Source: Micromonospora solifontis
GTDB lineage: Bacteria > Actinomycetota > Actinomycetes > Mycobacteriales > Micromonosporaceae
Direction: 5' to 3'
Assembly: GCF_003725545.1 (NCBI RefSeq)
Contig: NZ_RJLN01000020.1
Span: 1-64,000, forward strand
DNA length: 64,000 nt
The notes under the pieces were generated by a model. The model was not told the DNA's origin, did not search any database, and was given only the letters and a program-made list of their open reading frames with translations. The stretch's first letter is position 1; every line of letters begins with the position of its first letter. The position numbers were made by a program, and so were the translations under genes. Of the stretch, positions 25,053-37,235 are shown one piece after another.

Positions 25053-25079
25053 CTCCGGCCGCCCGGGGGACGGCCGGAG
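25053..25079 (-). other. Intercistronic hairpin between rpsQ and rplN
   Basis: CTCCGGCC (25053-25060) pairs with GGCCGGAG (25072-25079) in the 100-base gap before rplN, the widest gap of this segment. It may be a processing or pausing site. Confidence 0.45.
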
Positions 25080-25128
25080 CCTGGCGGAACCTGCGCCCGA
25101 CCGAATGCCGGCCGAGCTCGAGCCTTCG

Positions 25129-25407
25129 CTACTTGGCCTTCTCGAGGATCTCCACGAGCCGCCACCGCTTGGTGGCGGAGAGCGGCCGGGTCTCCATGAT
25201 CAGGACCCGGTCGCCGATGCCGGCCGAGTTCTGCTCGTCGTGCACCTTCAGCTTGCTGGTCCGGCGCATGATCTTGCCGTACAGCGCGTGCTTGACCCGG
25301 TCCTCGACCTCGACCACGACGGTCTTTTCCATCTTGTCGCTGACCACGAGGCCCTCACGCACCTTGCGGCGCGCGCGCTGCGCGCTCGCGGTGGTGTTCT
25401 CACTCAT
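25129..25407 (-). CDS. rpsQ: 30S ribosomal protein S17
   Basis: 92-residue S17, an early 16S rRNA binder: [20 protein letters not shown] and [20 protein letters not shown] are diagnostic. The short N-terminal [11 protein letters not shown] is extra relative to the core. Confidence 0.99.
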   Translation of the reverse strand: MSENTTASAQRARRKVREGLVVSDKMEKTVVVEVEDRVKHALYGKIMRRTSKLKVHDEQNSAGIGDRVLIMETRPLSATKRWRLVEILEKAK

Positions 25408-25438
25408 GCTCGAGCTCCCTTACGCTCGCTTCGCTCGC

Positions 25439-25672
25439 TCACGAAGTCACCTCAGTCGGCGCGGCCGAGAGACCCAGCTCACGCTCACGCATGATCGTGT
25501 AGATCCGGGCGATCTCCCGACGGATGACCTGCAGCCGCCGGTTGTTGTCCAGCTGCCCGGTTGCGGCCTGCACGCGGAGGTTGAACAGCTCCGCCTTCGC
25601 CTCGCGCAGCTTCGTGACCAGCTCCTCCTCGGAGAGCTCACGCAGCTCGGAGGCCTTGACGCCCGCTGCCAT
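25439..25672 (-). CDS. rpmC: 50S ribosomal protein L29
   Basis: 77-residue coiled-coil protein at the peptide exit: [20 protein letters not shown] and [19 protein letters not shown]. The ATG overlaps the rplP stop (ATGA). Confidence 0.98.
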   Translation of the reverse strand: MAAGVKASELRELSEEELVTKLREAKAELFNLRVQAATGQLDNNRRLQVIRREIARIYTIMRERELGLSAAPTEVTS

Positions 25673-26097
25673 CAGGATTCACCCACTTCGCGCGTAACAA
25701 TGCGGCACTTCATCGGGAGCTTGTGGATCGCGCGACGCATCGCCTCTCGCGCGATCTGCTCGTTGGGGAAGGACATCTCGAAGAGGACCCGCCCCGGCTT
25801 GACGTTGGCGACCCACCACTCGGGCGAACCCTTACCGGAACCCATCCGGGTTTCCGCCGGCTTCTTGGTGAGGGCCTGGTCCGGGAAGATCGTGATCCAG
25901 ACCTTGCCGCCACGCTTGATGTGGCGGGTCATCGCGATACGCGCCGACTCGATCTGGCGGTTCGTCACGTACGCCGGCTCGAGAGCCTGGATCCCGAACT
26001 CGCCGAACACCACCCGGTTACCGCCCTTGGACGCGCCGTGGCGGTCCGGGTGGTGCGGCTTGCGGAAGCCCTTCGGGGGCTTGCGCGGCATCAGCAT
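25672..26097 (-). CDS. rplP: 50S ribosomal protein L16
   Basis: 141-residue L16, which helps position A-site t[18 protein letters not shown] at the start is a slight variant of the usual MLIPRR(V)[26 protein letters not shown] and [14 protein letters not shown] are typical. ATG 26097 has GGAGG eight bases upstream. Confidence 0.98.
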   Translation of the reverse strand: MLMPRKPPKGFRKPHHPDRHGASKGGNRVVFGEFGIQALEPAYVTNRQIESARIAMTRHIKRGGKVWITIFPDQALTKKPAETRMGSGKGSPEWWVANVKPGRVLFEMSFPNEQIAREAMRRAIHKLPMKCRIVTREVGES

Positions 26098-26100
26098 CTG

Positions 26101-26973
26101 TCAGCCCTCCTGCTGCGTTTCTGCCGGCTGGGTCGCGGCCGCGGCCACGGCGCCGGCGTCGACCGGCTCACCGGCCGGCGTCTCCGCCTGCTGCGCGATG
26201 GTGGTCGCGGCAGCGCGGCCGGCCTCGGTGCCACCGGCGGTCGTACCCGACGAACCCGACCGGCCACGGCGCGGCCGCTCCGGCCGGTCGCCACGGTCGC
26301 GGCGCGGGCCGCGCGACGGGGCGGCCTCGGCCGGGGCCTCGCGGCCCGGGACGGCGTCGCCCTTGTAGATCCAGACCTTCACGCCGATCCGGCCGAAGGT
26401 GGTACGGGCCTCGAAGAAGCCGTACTCGATGTTGGCCCGCAGCGTGTGCAGCGGAACCCGGCCCTCGCGGTAGAACTCGGTCCGGCTCATCTCCGCGCCG
26501 CCGAGACGGCCCGAGACCTGCACCCGGATGCCCTTGCAGACCGGGTTCTTCATCGCGGACTGCATCGCCTTGCGCATGGCCCGACGGAAGCTGACCCGGC
26601 TGGACAGCTGCTCGGCGACGCCCTGGGCGACCAGCTGCGCGTCCGACTCGGGGCTCTTCACCTCGATGATGTTCAGCTGGACCTGCTTGCCGGTGAGCTT
26701 CTCCAGCTCGCCGCGGATCCGGTCGGCCTCCGCACCCTTACGGCCGATGACGATGCCCGGCCGGGCGGTGTGGATGTCGACGCGGACCCGGTCCCGGGTG
26801 CGCTCGATGTCGACCTTGGAGATCCCGGCGCGCTCGAGGCCCTTGGACATCATCCGGCGGATCTTGACGTCCTCGCCGATGTAGTCCTTGTAGAGCTTGT
26901 CCGCGAACCAGCGGGACTTCCAGTCGGTCGAGATGCCGAGCCGGAACCCAGTGGGGTGAACCTTCTGACCCAT
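26101..26973 (-). CDS. rpsC: 30S ribosomal protein S3 with long C-terminal tail
   Basis: S3 lies at the mRNA entry tunnel and has helicase activity. The core ([22 protein letters not shown]-domain [35 protein letters not shown]) ends near residue 215. It is followed by a tail of about 75 residues rich in Arg/Pro/Gly and then Ala/Thr/Glu, giving 290 residues in total against the usual 210-280. The tail looks disordered. Confidence 0.98.
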   Translation of the reverse strand: MGQKVHPTGFRLGISTDWKSRWFADKLYKDYIGEDVKIRRMMSKGLERAGISKVDIERTRDRVRVDIHTARPGIVIGRKGAEADRIRGELEKLTGKQVQLNIIEVKSPESDAQLVAQGVAEQLSSRVSFRRAMRKAMQSAMKNPVCKGIRVQVSGRLGGAEMSRTEFYREGRVPLHTLRANIEYGFFEARTTFGRIGVKVWIYKGDAVPGREAPAEAAPSRGPRRDRGDRPERPRRGRSGSSGTTAGGTEAGRAAATTIAQQAETPAGEPVDAGAVAAAATQPAETQQEG

Positions 26974-27446
26974 TACTCGGCACCTTCCGTCGTGCTCTGC
27001 CGCTCAGCCGCCTCGGCCTGGTTGGTCGCCGCGGCCTTCGTCTGCGCCTGGGCCTTCTTCGCCGACTTCTTCGGCGCGGCCGGCGCGACCGCCTCGACCG
27101 CCACGGTGATGTGGCAGGTCCGCTTGCGGATCCGGTACGCCCGGCCCTGCGCCCGCGGCCGGAACCGCTTCATGGTCGGGCCCTCGTCGACGAACGCCTC
27201 GCTGACGAGCAGCGCGTCGGGGTCCAGCCGCTCGTTGTTCTCCGCGTTGGCGATCGCGCTCGCGAGCACCTTGTACACCTGCTCGCTCGCAGCCTGCGGC
27301 GCGAACTGCAGCACCGTGAGCGCCTCCTTCGCGGGCAGGCCGCGGACGAGGTTGACCACCCGGCGCGCCTTCATCGGCGAGATGCGCACGTGCCGCGCAA
27401 CCGCCCGCGCGCCCGGAAGCACCGGAGCGTCGCCCTTTCCTGGCAT
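26973..27446 (-). CDS. rplV: 50S ribosomal protein L22
   Basis: L22 lines the peptide exit tunnel: [20 protein letters not shown] and [19 protein letters not shown], the beta-hairpin whose tip narrows the tunnel. Total length is 157 residues because of a C-terminal Ala/Lys/Gln tail of about 40. The start of rpsC touches its stop. Confidence 0.98.
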   Translation of the reverse strand: MPGKGDAPVLPGARAVARHVRISPMKARRVVNLVRGLPAKEALTVLQFAPQAASEQVYKVLASAIANAENNERLDPDALLVSEAFVDEGPTMKRFRPRAQGRAYRIRKRTCHITVAVEAVAPAAPKKSAKKAQAQTKAAATNQAEAAERQSTTEGAE

Positions 27447-27486
27447 CGCTGTAACCCCTTGTTCCTCTATCCGTATGCCCGCGGCG

Positions 27487-27768
27487 TCAGCGCCGGCGGC
27501 TCTTCCGGTCGTCCTTCTCGTGACCCTTGAACGTGCGGGTCAGCGCGAACTCGCCGAGCTTGTGCCCGACCATGGCCTCGGTCACGAAGACCGGGACGTG
27601 CTTGCGCCCGTCGTGCACGGCGATCGTGTGCCCCAGCATCTCGGGGATGATCGTCGAGCGCCGCGACCAGGTCTTGATGACGTTCTTCGAGCCCTTCTCG
27701 TTCTGCGTCTCCACCTTCTTGAGCAGGTGGTCGTCGACGAACGGGCCCTTCTTCAGGCTGCGAGGCAT
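27487..27768 (-). CDS. rpsS: 30S ribosomal protein S19
   Basis: 93-residue S19 of the small-subunit head: [38 protein letters not shown] and [17 protein letters not shown] are diagnostic. Confidence 0.99.
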   Translation of the reverse strand: MPRSLKKGPFVDDHLLKKVETQNEKGSKNVIKTWSRRSTIIPEMLGHTIAVHDGRKHVPVFVTEAMVGHKLGEFALTRTFKGHEKDDRKSRRR

Positions 27769-27780
27769 GTCTTATCTCCC

Positions 27781-28620
27781 TCAGCCGCGCTTACGCGTGG
27801 CGTAGCGGCGGCGGACGATCAGCCGGTCGCTCGGCTGGCCCTTACGACGGGTGCGGCCCTCGGGCTTACCCTGCGGGTTGACCGGGTGGCGACCACCGGA
27901 GGTCTTACCCTCACCACCACCGTGCGGGTGGTCGACCGGGTTCATCGCGACACCACGGACGGTCGGGCGCTTGCCCTTCCACCGCATCCGGCCGGCCTTG
28001 CCCCAGTTGATGTTCGACTGGTCGGCGTTGCCGATCTCGCCGACGCTGGCGCGGCAGCGCACGTCGACGCGCCGGATCTCACCGGACGGCATGCGCAGGG
28101 TCGCGTACGCGCCCTCCCGGCCGAGCAGCTGGATGCCGACGCCGGCCGAGCGGGCCAGCTTGGCGCCGCCGCCCGGACGCAGCTCCACGTTGTGGATGGT
28201 GGTACCGACCGGGATGTTGCGCAGCGGCAAGTTGTTGCCCGGCTTGATGTCGGCGCCCGGGCCCGACTCCACCGTGTCGCCCTGCTTCAGGTCCTTCGGC
28301 GCGATGATGTAGCGCTTCTCGCCGTCGGCGTAGTGCAGCAGCGCGATACGCGCGGTGCGGTTCGGGTCGTACTCGATGTGGGCGACCTTCGCCGGCACGC
28401 CGTCCTTGTCGACCCGCTTGAAGTCGATCAGACGGTACTGCCGCTTGTGGCCGCCACCGTGGTGCCGGGTGGTGATCCGGCCGTGGGCGTTGCGTCCGCC
28501 CTTCTTCGGCAGCGGAGCCAGCAGCGACTTCTCGGGCGTCGACCGGGTGATCTCGGCGAAGTCGGCGACGCTCGAGCCACGCCGGCCCGGCGTCGTCGGC
28601 TTGTACTTACGGATAGCCAT
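27781..28620 (-). CDS. rplB: 50S ribosomal protein L2
   Basis: 279-residue L2, essential for subunit joining and peptidyl transfer: [20 protein letters not shown] at the start and [20 protein letters not shown] near the C-terminus, where the histidine segment lies close to the active site. Confidence 0.99.
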   Translation of the reverse strand: MAIRKYKPTTPGRRGSSVADFAEITRSTPEKSLLAPLPKKGGRNAHGRITTRHHGGGHKRQYRLIDFKRVDKDGVPAKVAHIEYDPNRTARIALLHYADGEKRYIIAPKDLKQGDTVESGPGADIKPGNNLPLRNIPVGTTIHNVELRPGGGAKLARSAGVGIQLLGREGAYATLRMPSGEIRRVDVRCRASVGEIGNADQSNINWGKAGRMRWKGKRPTVRGVAMNPVDHPHGGGEGKTSGGRHPVNPQGKPEGRTRRKGQPSDRLIVRRRYATRKRG

Positions 28621-28632
28621 TGTCTACACCCC

Positions 28633-28935
28633 TCAGCTGACCGGGCCGCCGAAGGCCTCGATACGGTCACCGTCAGCCAGCTTCACGATCGCCCGCTTGG
28701 TCGCCTTGCGCTGACCGAAGCCGGTCTTGGTGCGCTTGCGCTTGCCCTCGCGGTTGAGCGTGTTGACCGTCAGGACGCGGACGTTGAAGATCTGCTGGAT
28801 AGCGATCTTGATCTCGGTCTTGTTGGCGTCCGGGTGCACCAGGAAGGTGTACCAGTTCCGGTTCAGCTCGCTGTAGCTCTTCTCGGAGACGACCGGGGCG
28901 ACGATGATGTCGCGCGGATCGGCGATCGTGCTCAC
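28633..28935 (-). CDS. rplW: 50S ribosomal protein L23
   Basis: 100-residue L23, docking site for trigger factor and SRP at the exit tunnel: [20 protein letters not shown] and [20 protein letters not shown]. The GTG start overlaps the rplD stop (GTGA). Confidence 0.98.
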   Translation of the reverse strand: MSTIADPRDIIVAPVVSEKSYSELNRNWYTFLVHPDANKTEIKIAIQQIFNVRVLTVNTLNREGKRKRTKTGFGQRKATKRAIVKLADGDRIEAFGGPVS

Positions 28936-29582
28936 TTGCCACCCTCCTCGGTGGTCTCGGCGGGAACGCCCAGGAACTCGTCCAGGGCCTCCTTGGTGAA
29001 GACCACGTCGTCGGCCACCAGCACGTCGTACGTGTTGAGCTGGCCGGCCTCGATCAGGTGCACCCGCGGCTCGTTGCGCAGCGACACCCAGTTCAGCTCG
29101 TCGGTGCTGCTCAGCACGACCAGGACGCGACGCGCCTCGGTCAGCTTCGCGAGCGTGGCCAGCGCGGCCTTGGTCGACGGCTTCTCGCCCGAGACGAACG
29201 CCTCGACGACGTGCACCTGCCCGGCGCGGGCCCGGTCGGAGAGGGCGCCACGCAGGGCGGCCGCCTTCATCTTCTTCGGGGTGCGCTGGCTGTAGTCGCG
29301 CGGCACCGGGCCGTGGACCACGCCACCGCCGGCGAACTGCGGCGCGCGGGTCGAGCCCTGGCGGGCACGACCGGTGCCCTTCTGCTTGTACGGCTTCTTG
29401 CCTCCACCGGAGACCTCGCCGCGGGTCTTGACCTTGTGCGTGCCCTGCCGGGCCGCCGCGAGCTGAGCCACCACGACCTGGTGCATCAGCGCGATGTTGG
29501 CCTGAGCGTCGAAGATGTCGGCCGGCAGCTCGACGGAGCCGCTCTTGGCGCCTTCGACGTTGAGGACGTCAACGGTGGTCAC
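28932..29582 (-). CDS. rplD: 50S ribosomal protein L4
   Basis: 216-residue L4; the extended loop ([20 protein letters not shown]) reaches the exit tunnel. In enterobacteria L4 is the S10-operon repressor; whether this holds in actinobacteria is unknown. The GTG start at 29582 overlaps the rplC stop. Confidence 0.98.
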   Translation of the reverse strand: MTTVDVLNVEGAKSGSVELPADIFDAQANIALMHQVVVAQLAAARQGTHKVKTRGEVSGGGKKPYKQKGTGRARQGSTRAPQFAGGGVVHGPVPRDYSQRTPKKMKAAALRGALSDRARAGQVHVVEAFVSGEKPSTKAALATLAKLTEARRVLVVLSSTDELNWVSLRNEPRVHLIEAGQLNTYDVLVADDVVFTKEALDEFLGVPAETTEEGGK

Positions 29583-30244
29583 TTGGCCGCACCGCCCTTC
29601 TTCACCTTGGCCTTGGCCGCGGTACGGACCAGGACCAGCGCGCCCTTGGGGCCGGGGATGGCACCGCGGACGAGCAGGAGGTTGTTCTCGGTGTCGATCG
29701 CCTGGACCGTCAGGTTCTGGACGGTGTAGCGCACGCCACCCATCCGACCGGCCATCCGGGTGCCCTTGAAGACACGACCCGGGGTCGCGCAGGCGCCGAT
29801 GGAGCCCGGCGAGCGGTGCTTGCGCTCCACGCCGTGGCTGGCGCGCAGACCGTGGAAGCCGTGCCGCTTCATCGGGCCGGCGTAGCCCTTGCCCTTGGTC
29901 TTGCCGGTGACGTCGACGGTGATGCCGGCGGGAAACTCCTCGACCGTGACCTCCTGGCCCGGCGAGTAGTCCGCGGCGTCGACGGTCCGCAGCTCGACGA
30001 TGTGCCGGCGCGGGGCGACGTCCGCCTTGGCGTAGTGCCCGGCGACCGGCTTCTTGACCTTGCGCGGGTCGATGGTGCCGTACGCCAGCTGGACCGCGGA
30101 GTAACCGTCCTTCTCGGCGCTACGAACCTGGCTGATGACGCAGGGGCCGGCCTGAACCACGGTCACGGGGACAACCTTGTTGTTGTCCCAGACCTGGGTC
30201 ATGCCGAGCTTTGCGCCCAGGATCCCCTTGACTTGCCTGTCCAT
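29579..30244 (-). CDS. rplC: 50S ribosomal protein L3
   Basis: 221-residue L3, an early assembly protein with a loop near the peptidyl-transferase centre: [20 protein letters not shown] and [20 protein letters not shown] are diagnostic. Confidence 0.99.
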   Translation of the reverse strand: MDRQVKGILGAKLGMTQVWDNNKVVPVTVVQAGPCVISQVRSAEKDGYSAVQLAYGTIDPRKVKKPVAGHYAKADVAPRRHIVELRTVDAADYSPGQEVTVEEFPAGITVDVTGKTKGKGYAGPMKRHGFHGLRASHGVERKHRSPGSIGACATPGRVFKGTRMAGRMGGVRYTVQNLTVQAIDTENNLLLVRGAIPGPKGALVLVRTAAKAKVKKGGAAK

Positions 30245-30255
30245 TTGTCCGGTCC

Positions 30256-30564
30256 CTACAGCTTGATCTCGATGTCGACGCCAGCCGGCAGGTCGAGGCG
30301 CATGAGCGAGTCGACCGTCTTCGGGGTCGGGTCGATGATGTCGATCAGACGCTTGTGCGTACGCATCTCGAAGTGCTCGCGCGAGTCCTTGTACTTGTGC
30401 GGCGAGCGGATGACGCAGAAACGGTTGATCTCCGTGGGCAGCGGCACCGGGCCAGCGACCTGCGCCCCGGTACGCGTCACCGTCTCGACGATCTTCCGAG
30501 CCGAGGAGTCGACGACCTCGTGGTCATAGGCCTTGAGCCGGATGCGGATCTTCTGTCCCGCCAT
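30256..30564 (-). CDS. rpsJ: 30S ribosomal protein S10 (NusE)
   Basis: 102-residue S10, also the NusE partner of NusB and NusG in antitermination: [20 protein letters not shown] and [20 protein letters not shown]. First gene of the S10 series; the ATG at 30564 follows AGAAGGAACAG. Its leader contains the 20-mer at 30644-30663. Confidence 0.99.
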
Positions 30565-30920
30565 GGTGGCTTCTGTTCCTTCTCTCGATGCCGCTGTGTT
30601 GCGGGCGCCTGTACCGGCTGGCACAGGCCCACTTCCGCCGACCCCCGCGGTCGGGCGTGTCGCGCCCGTTGGCCAGGCTCCGCCCCGGGACTCCGGAGCG
30701 ATTCTCTGACCACGCGGTGGGTCATGGCGCCGATCGCGTCACCGCGACCTGGACGCCGTGCGAGGGTGGTTGACCGCCAGGGGCGATCAACCACCCTACG
30801 CGCGACTGTTGGTCGGCCCGGAGGTCCAGCATGCACCGGACGAAGGCGACTAACCGTCGTTACGCAACCTGACCAGTATGCCGCACTACCGCACGGCAAC
30901 GCTAATCGGGGTTACCCAGC
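30565..30920 (-). promoter_or_regulatory. rpsJ leader / tuf 3' region (356 bases without a gene)
   Basis: Two structures stand out. An 11-base stem (AGGGTGGTTGA 30763-30773 with 30787-30797, 13-base loop) lies about 125 bases past the tuf stop and may terminate tuf. The sequence GCGACACGCCCGACCGCGGG (30644-30663, minus strand) is identical to one in the rpsL leader and can fold with flanking bases into GGGCG/CGCCC and CGACC/GGTCG hairpins. I could not identify a convincing -35/-10 pair for the S10 promoter. Confidence 0.55.
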
Positions 30921-32114
30921 TCACTTGATGATCTTGGTGACGCGACCCGCGCCGACCGTACGACCACCCTCGCGAATCGCGAACTTCAGGTTCTCCTCCA
31001 TGGCGATGGGCTGGATCAGCTTCACCGTCATGGTGGTGTTGTCGCCCGGCATGACCATCTCGGTGCCCTCGGGCAGCGTGACGACGCCGGTGACGTCCGT
31101 GGTCCGGAAGTAGAACTGCGGGCGGTAGTTCTGGAAGAACGGGGTGTGGCGGCCGCCCTCCTCCTTGGAGAGGATGTAGACCGTCGCCTCGAACTCCGTG
31201 TGCGGGGTCGTGGTGCCCGGCTTGATGACGACCATGCCGCGCTCGACGTCCTCGCGCTTGATGCCGCGGAGGAGCAGACCGACGTTCTCACCGGCCCGGG
31301 CCTCGTCCAGCAGCTTGCGGAACATCTCGATGCCGGTGCAGGTGGTCTTCATCGACTTCTCGCGGATGCCGACGATCTCCACCTCCTCGTTCGGCTTGAG
31401 GATGCCACGCTCGGCGCGACCGGTGACGACGGTGCCACGACCGGTGATCGTGAACACGTCCTCGATCGGCATGAGGAACGGCTTGTCGGTCTCGCGCTCC
31501 GGCTGCGGAATCGCGGTGTCGACAGCGTTCATCAGGTCCATGAGCTTGGCGGTCCACTCGGGGTCACCCTCGAGGGCCTTCAGCGCCGAGACCCGGACGA
31601 CCGGCAGGTCGTCACCCGGGTACTCCTGCGAGGAGAGCAGCTCGCGGACCTCGAGCTCGACGAGCTCCAGGAGCTCCTCGTCGTCGACCATGTCGCTCTT
31701 GTTGAGCGCCACGACGATGTACGGCACGCCGACCTGGCGGGCCAGCAGCACGTGCTCGCGGGTCTGCGGCATCGGGCCGTCGGTCGCGGCGACCACCAGG
31801 ATCGCGCCGTCCATCTGGGCGGCACCGGTGATCATGTTCTTGATGTAGTCCGCGTGACCCGGGCAGTCCACGTGCGCGTAGTGCCGGTTGGCGGTCTGGT
31901 ACTCGACGTGCGCGATCGAGATCGTGATGCCGCGGGCCTTCTCCTCGGGCGCCTTGTCGATCTCGTCGAACGGCGTGTACGGGTTCAGGTCCGGGTACTC
32001 GTCGTGCAGGACCTTGGTGATGGCCGCCGTCAGCGTCGTCTTACCGTGGTCGATGTGACCAATGGTGCCGATGTTGACGTGCGGCTTAGTCCGCTCGAAC
32101 TTCGCCTTCGCCAC
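30921..32114 (-). CDS. tuf: Elongation factor Tu
   Basis: 397-residue GTPase delivering aminoacyl-tRNA to the ribosome. GTP-binding elements are GHIDHGKTT (residues 19-27), [13 protein letters not shown] and SALKALEG. Only one tuf is seen here, in its usual place after fusA. The 223-base gap to fusA contains a GC-rich hairpin (32278-32301) and a possible -10 TAGGCT, so tuf may have its own promoter as well as read-through from fusA. Confidence 0.99.
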   Translation of the reverse strand: MAKAKFERTKPHVNIGTIGHIDHGKTTLTAAITKVLHDEYPDLNPYTPFDEIDKAPEEKARGITISIAHVEYQTANRHYAHVDCPGHADYIKNMITGAAQMDGAILVVAATDGPMPQTREHVLLARQVGVPYIVVALNKSDMVDDEELLELVELEVRELLSSQEYPGDDLPVVRVSALKALEGDPEWTAKLMDLMNAVDTAIPQPERETDKPFLMPIEDVFTITGRGTVVTGRAERGILKPNEEVEIVGIREKSMKTTCTGIEMFRKLLDEARAGENVGLLLRGIKREDVERGMVVIKPGTTTPHTEFEATVYILSKEEGGRHTPFFQNYRPQFYFRTTDVTGVVTLPEGTEMVMPGDNTTMTVKLIQPIAMEENLKFAIREGGRTVGAGRVTKIIK

Positions 32115-32277
32115 TGGTGTCCTCCTGTGGACTTCTTGGTTCGTTCGCCCCGGTGCGCCAGGTTCGGCGCTTAGGACTCTGTCGACAGCCTTTCCGACCT
32201 GGTGGCCGGAGAGCCTTGGTGGGTTCTGCGGCGATGAAGCCTACAGGCCCGGATTCACACAACCCGTCCGAGGTGGC

Positions 32278-32301
32278 CGCGGGCGGGAGATCCCTCCCGC
32301 G
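32278..32301 (-). terminator. Hairpin after fusA
   Basis: CGCGGGCGGGA (32278-32288) and TCCCTCCCGCG (32291-32301) pair with one mismatch, 36 bases past the fusA stop. It is a probable partial terminator between fusA and tuf. Confidence 0.5.
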
Positions 32302-32337
32302 ACCGTCCCCGGCTCATCGGATCAGCTCAGGCGAGCG

Positions 32338-34434
<2,097 letters not shown>

Positions 34435-34474
34435 TTCAATCCCTACTTATCGTCGTCTCGACACAACTGGTGGC

Positions 34475-34503
34475 GGTTCCGGCGCCTCGTGGGCGCCGGA
34501 ACC
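34475..34503 (-). other. Intercistronic hairpin between rpsG and fusA
   Basis: A perfect 12-base stem, GGTTCCGGCGCC (34475-34486) with 34492-34503 and a five-base loop, begins six bases past the rpsG stop. It could reduce transcription into fusA or be a processing site. Confidence 0.6.
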
Positions 34504-34509
34504 AGGGTG

Positions 34510-34980
34510 TTACCAGCGGTAGTGCGCGAAGGCCTTGTTGGACTCGGCCATCTTGTGCGTGTCCTCGCGCCGCTTCACCGCGGCACCGAGGCCGTTGCTC
34601 GCGTCCAGCAGCTCGTTCATCAGCCGCTCGACCATGGTCTTCTCGCGCCGTGCGCGGGAGTAGGTCACCAGCCAGCGCAGACCCAGGGTGGTCGCGCGGG
34701 CCGGCCGGACCTCGACCGGAACCTGGTAGGTGGCGCCACCGACGCGACGGCTGCGAACCTCGAGGGTCGGCTTCACGTTGTCCATCGCCCGCTTCAGGGT
34801 GACGACGGGGTCGGTGCCGGACTTCTCGCGGCAGCCCTCCAGGGCGGCGTACACGATGCGCTCGGCGAGCTGGCGCTTGCCGCGCAGCAGGATCTTGTTC
34901 ACCAGCTGGGTGACCAGCGGCGAGTTGTACACCGGGTCAGCGACCAGCGGCTTCCGCGGAGCGGGTCCCTTACGCGGCAT
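34510..34980 (-). CDS. rpsG: 30S ribosomal protein S7
   Basis: 156-residue S7, primary binder of the 16S 3' domain: [52 protein letters not shown] and NKAFAHYRW at the end. The ATG at 34980 lies two bases after the rpsL stop; a longer frame to 35040 is inside rpsL. Confidence 0.99.
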   Translation of the reverse strand: MPRKGPAPRKPLVADPVYNSPLVTQLVNKILLRGKRQLAERIVYAALEGCREKSGTDPVVTLKRAMDNVKPTLEVRSRRVGGATYQVPVEVRPARATTLGLRWLVTYSRARREKTMVERLMNELLDASNGLGAAVKRREDTHKMAESNKAFAHYRW

Positions 34981-34981
34981 G

Positions 34982-35356
34982 TCAGCTCTTCTCCTTCTTC
35001 GCGCCGTAACGGCTGCGAGCCTGCTTGCGGTTGCGGACACCCTGGGTGTCCAGCGAGCCGCGAACGATCTTGTACCGCACGCCGGGGAGGTCCTTCACAC
35101 GGCCGCCACGCACGAGCACGATCGAGTGCTCCTGCAGGTTGTGGCCGACGCCCGGGATGTAGGCGGTCACCTCGATCTGGCTGCTGAGCTTGACACGAGC
35201 GACCTTGCGCAGCGCCGAGTTCGGCTTCTTCGGGGTGGTGGTGTACACGCGGGTGCACACGCCGCGCCGCTGGGGGGACCCCTTCAGCGCCGGGGTCTTG
35301 GTCTTGGTCGTCTTGGCCTGGCGGCCCTTTCGGACCAGCTGCTGAATGGTGGGCAC
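34982..35356 (-). CDS. rpsL: 30S ribosomal protein S12
   Basis: 124-residue S12, a decoding-centre protein. The streptomycin-relevant lysines are wild type: Lys43 in [13 protein letters not shown] and Lys88 in GGRVKDLPG. No resistance substitution is seen. First gene of the str unit, with a strong promoter about 300 bases upstream. Confidence 0.99.
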   Translation of the reverse strand: MPTIQQLVRKGRQAKTTKTKTPALKGSPQRRGVCTRVYTTTPKKPNSALRKVARVKLSSQIEVTAYIPGVGHNLQEHSIVLVRGGRVKDLPGVRYKIVRGSLDTQGVRNRKQARSRYGAKKEKS

Positions 35357-35659
35357 CGGGTTTCTCCGCTCCCTTCGGCCGCTGCGAGGCGACCGCGCCG
35401 TCTGCTCTAGCCGGCCTGATGGACGGCTCTCCTACATTCCAACCAGGGCCACCTGACGGGGGTCCCAGCACCCGCGGTCGGGCGTGTCGCCCAGATCACG
35501 GTCCCGTTGCGTCGCTCGCGCGCCGTACCGGGCTCTGTCACCGGCACAGGGAGGTCCTCGCGCCGGGTCTTGGTCTTTGGTCGTGCCGCCGCGCGATCAC
35601 CGGCTTACCGGTTCCAGCGCACGCACGCATTGCCCGGGCTTGCCCGGGCACAAGGGGAA
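35357..35659 (-). promoter_or_regulatory. rpsL leader with a conserved 20-mer
   Basis: About 300 bases of leader without a gene. It begins with a GCCCGGGC-rich palindromic segment (35640-35650) right after the expected start of transcription. At 35471-35490 it carries GCGACACGCCCGACCGCGGG (minus strand), identical to the element in the rpsJ leader. Locally GGGCG-ACA-CGCCC can form a hairpin. A role in growth-rate or product feedback control is plausible but not shown. Confidence 0.6.
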
Positions 35660-35688
35660 AGAGTACCTACCACAGCCGCGCAGGTCAA
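35660..35688 (-). promoter_or_regulatory. rpsL (str operon) promoter
   Basis: Minus-strand TTGACC (35683-35688) and TACTCT (35660-35665) separated by 17 bases, a near-consensus sigma70-type promoter. Confidence 0.85.
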
Positions 35689-35887
35689 AACGGAGCGGTC
35701 CGGGAGAACTGCGTCGCAGTCCACCGGCCGATCGAGTCGTGCCTGCCCGCCCGTGATGGGCACCTACGGCTACCAGTGTACCGGCTGCGCCCGCTGCCGG
35801 CCGGGCAGCCCCGGTTCCGCCGGCGGAGCGGCCGGCCCGGCACCTCCGGCCCGGTCGTTGACCCCGGTCAACGGCGCCGGCGGCCGA

Positions 35888-36760
35888 TCACGTGATCTGC
35901 ACCACCAGGGCCACCGCGAGCCCCAGCAGGCTGAGCAGCAGCCCCACTCCCCCGCAGCTGAGCCCCGCCACCGCCAGGCCCCGCCCGGCGAACCGGACCG
36001 CCGGCGGGGGCGCCGGCCGCCGGATCTGCCGGCGGGACAGCAGGCCCGCGACGATCGCCGCGGTCCCGGCGATGCCGCCGAGCACGGTGAACGCCCCGGC
36101 GGCCCAGGCGCCGCCGTAGTCCGGCCCGGCGAAGCCGAAGCAGAACACCAGCAGCGAGACCAGGATCGAGGCGATCCCGGTGACCAGCGACCCGACGGCG
36201 AGGCCCGAGGTCACCGGCGGCACGTCCAGGTGGACCACGCCGAACGGGGTGCCGGGGACCGGGTCGACCCGCTTCGGCGGGCGTAGCGCCTCGCGCGGGG
36301 GCGGCGGCACCCCCGGGCCCGGCCGCGGACCGACGGCCGGCGGCACCGGGCCCCAGCCACCACCGGCCGGCGCGCTCCCCGGCCCCGGCCACCCGGCCGC
36401 CGGCGCCCGGTGCGGGTACGACCCCGGCCACACCCCGGGTGGCGGCGGTTGCTGCCCCGCGTACGCCCCGGACGGCCCACCGGGGCCCGGTGCGGTCGGC
36501 GGGAAGTAGCTGCCCGGACTGGCGGGAGGATACGGGCCGAGCGGCGACGACGGCCGATCCGGCGCGGCCGGCGGGGCGACCGGCGGCGGGGCGTACCCCA
36601 CGCTGGCGCCCTCCGGCGGCGCGCTCGGCCCCTCGTCCGGCCCACCCCCCGGCGCGGCCCAGGGGTTGGCGGGCTGGGCACCGGACGCGGGACCGGCCGC
36701 GTCGGGCCCGGTGACGGACCGGGTGGGGTCATGGTCCGGCGAAGGGGCCGGTTCCGTCAC
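35888..36760 (-). CDS. Proline-rich hypothetical membrane protein (DUF4190-like)
   Basis: 290 residues. The first 170 are Pro/Gly-rich and presumably cytoplasmic and disordered. The last 110 form three membrane helices (SGLAVGSLVTGIASILVSLL, AAGAFTVLGGIAGTAAIVAG, LLLSLLGLAVALVVQI) in the pattern of DUF4190 proteins, whose function is unknown. A GTTGACC/GGTCAAC hairpin (about 35853-35870) follows the stop and could end transcription before the rpsL promoter. Nothing links it functionally to the ribosomal genes. Confidence 0.75.
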   Translation of the reverse strand: MTEPAPSPDHDPTRSVTGPDAAGPASGAQPANPWAAPGGGPDEGPSAPPEGASVGYAPPPVAPPAAPDRPSSPLGPYPPASPGSYFPPTAPGPGGPSGAYAGQQPPPPGVWPGSYPHRAPAAGWPGPGSAPAGGGWGPVPPAVGPRPGPGVPPPPREALRPPKRVDPVPGTPFGVVHLDVPPVTSGLAVGSLVTGIASILVSLLVFCFGFAGPDYGGAWAAGAFTVLGGIAGTAAIVAGLLSRRQIRRPAPPPAVRFAGRGLAVAGLSCGGVGLLLSLLGLAVALVVQIT

Positions 36761-36866
36761 GGGATCCTCCTGTCGACGGCGCTCGCCCGCCGCGTGGCGG
36801 ACACCGGCCAGGCTACCGTCGGGCGTCCCGATGACGGGGTCGGGCGCGGCGCGCTCCCCCGCCCGG

Positions 36867-37235
36867 TCAGTCGATGTTCGGGGCGTAGTCGTGGCCGAAC
36901 GGGGCGTTGGCCAGCCGGACCACCCCGACCACCACCGCCGCCACCACGGCGACCGCCGCCAGCACCAGGCCGGCCCAGGCCAGCCGCTCGCCCCGGCGCA
37001 GCCGGTCGCCGCCGGTGAGGAAGCCGCCCGAGGCGTACGCCTCCCGGCGGGCCTGCCGGGCGAGCGTGAGGGCGATGGTCGACGGCACCACCCCGCCGAT
37101 GAAGAACCCGGTGAGCGCGCCGATCAACCCGAGGGCGAAGACCGCGCGGGCCTTGGTCGAGCGGACCGGCTCAGGGTCGAGCGGATGGCGCGGCGCCGGC
37201 GGGGCGGCGGGCACCTGCCCGGGCACGGTCGTCAT
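36867..37235 (-). CDS. DUF4190-domain membrane protein
   Basis: 122-residue protein with two membrane helices (RAVFALGLIGALTGFFIGGV and LAWAGLVLAAVAVVAAVVVG) separated by the conserved loop with IALTLARQARREA, the DUF4190 arrangement. The start at ATG 37235 (TTVPGQVPAAPP) is likely but ATG 37247 is possible. Its start overlaps the 3' end of the MFS gene by 65 bases, so the two are probably coupled. Confidence 0.8.
   Translation of the reverse strand: MTTVPGQVPAAPPAPRHPLDPEPVRSTKARAVFALGLIGALTGFFIGGVVPSTIALTLARQARREAYASGGFLTGGDRLRRGERLAWAGLVLAAVAVVAAVVVGVVRLANAPFGHDYAPNID

Noticed and set aside
25408..25440. GCTCGC/GCGAGC-rich short repeats between rpmC and rpsQ
   Set aside because: Short and confined to one gap; no spacers or further copies, so neither a CRISPR array nor a clear regulatory element.
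25723..29295. A 1190-codon open frame on the plus strand across rplP-rplD
   Set aside because: It runs antisense through eight or more proven ribosomal genes and has no domain resemblance.
32230..32260. Possible tuf promoter with -10 TAGGCT
   Set aside because: No acceptable -35 at 16-18 bases; kept only as a remark under tuf.
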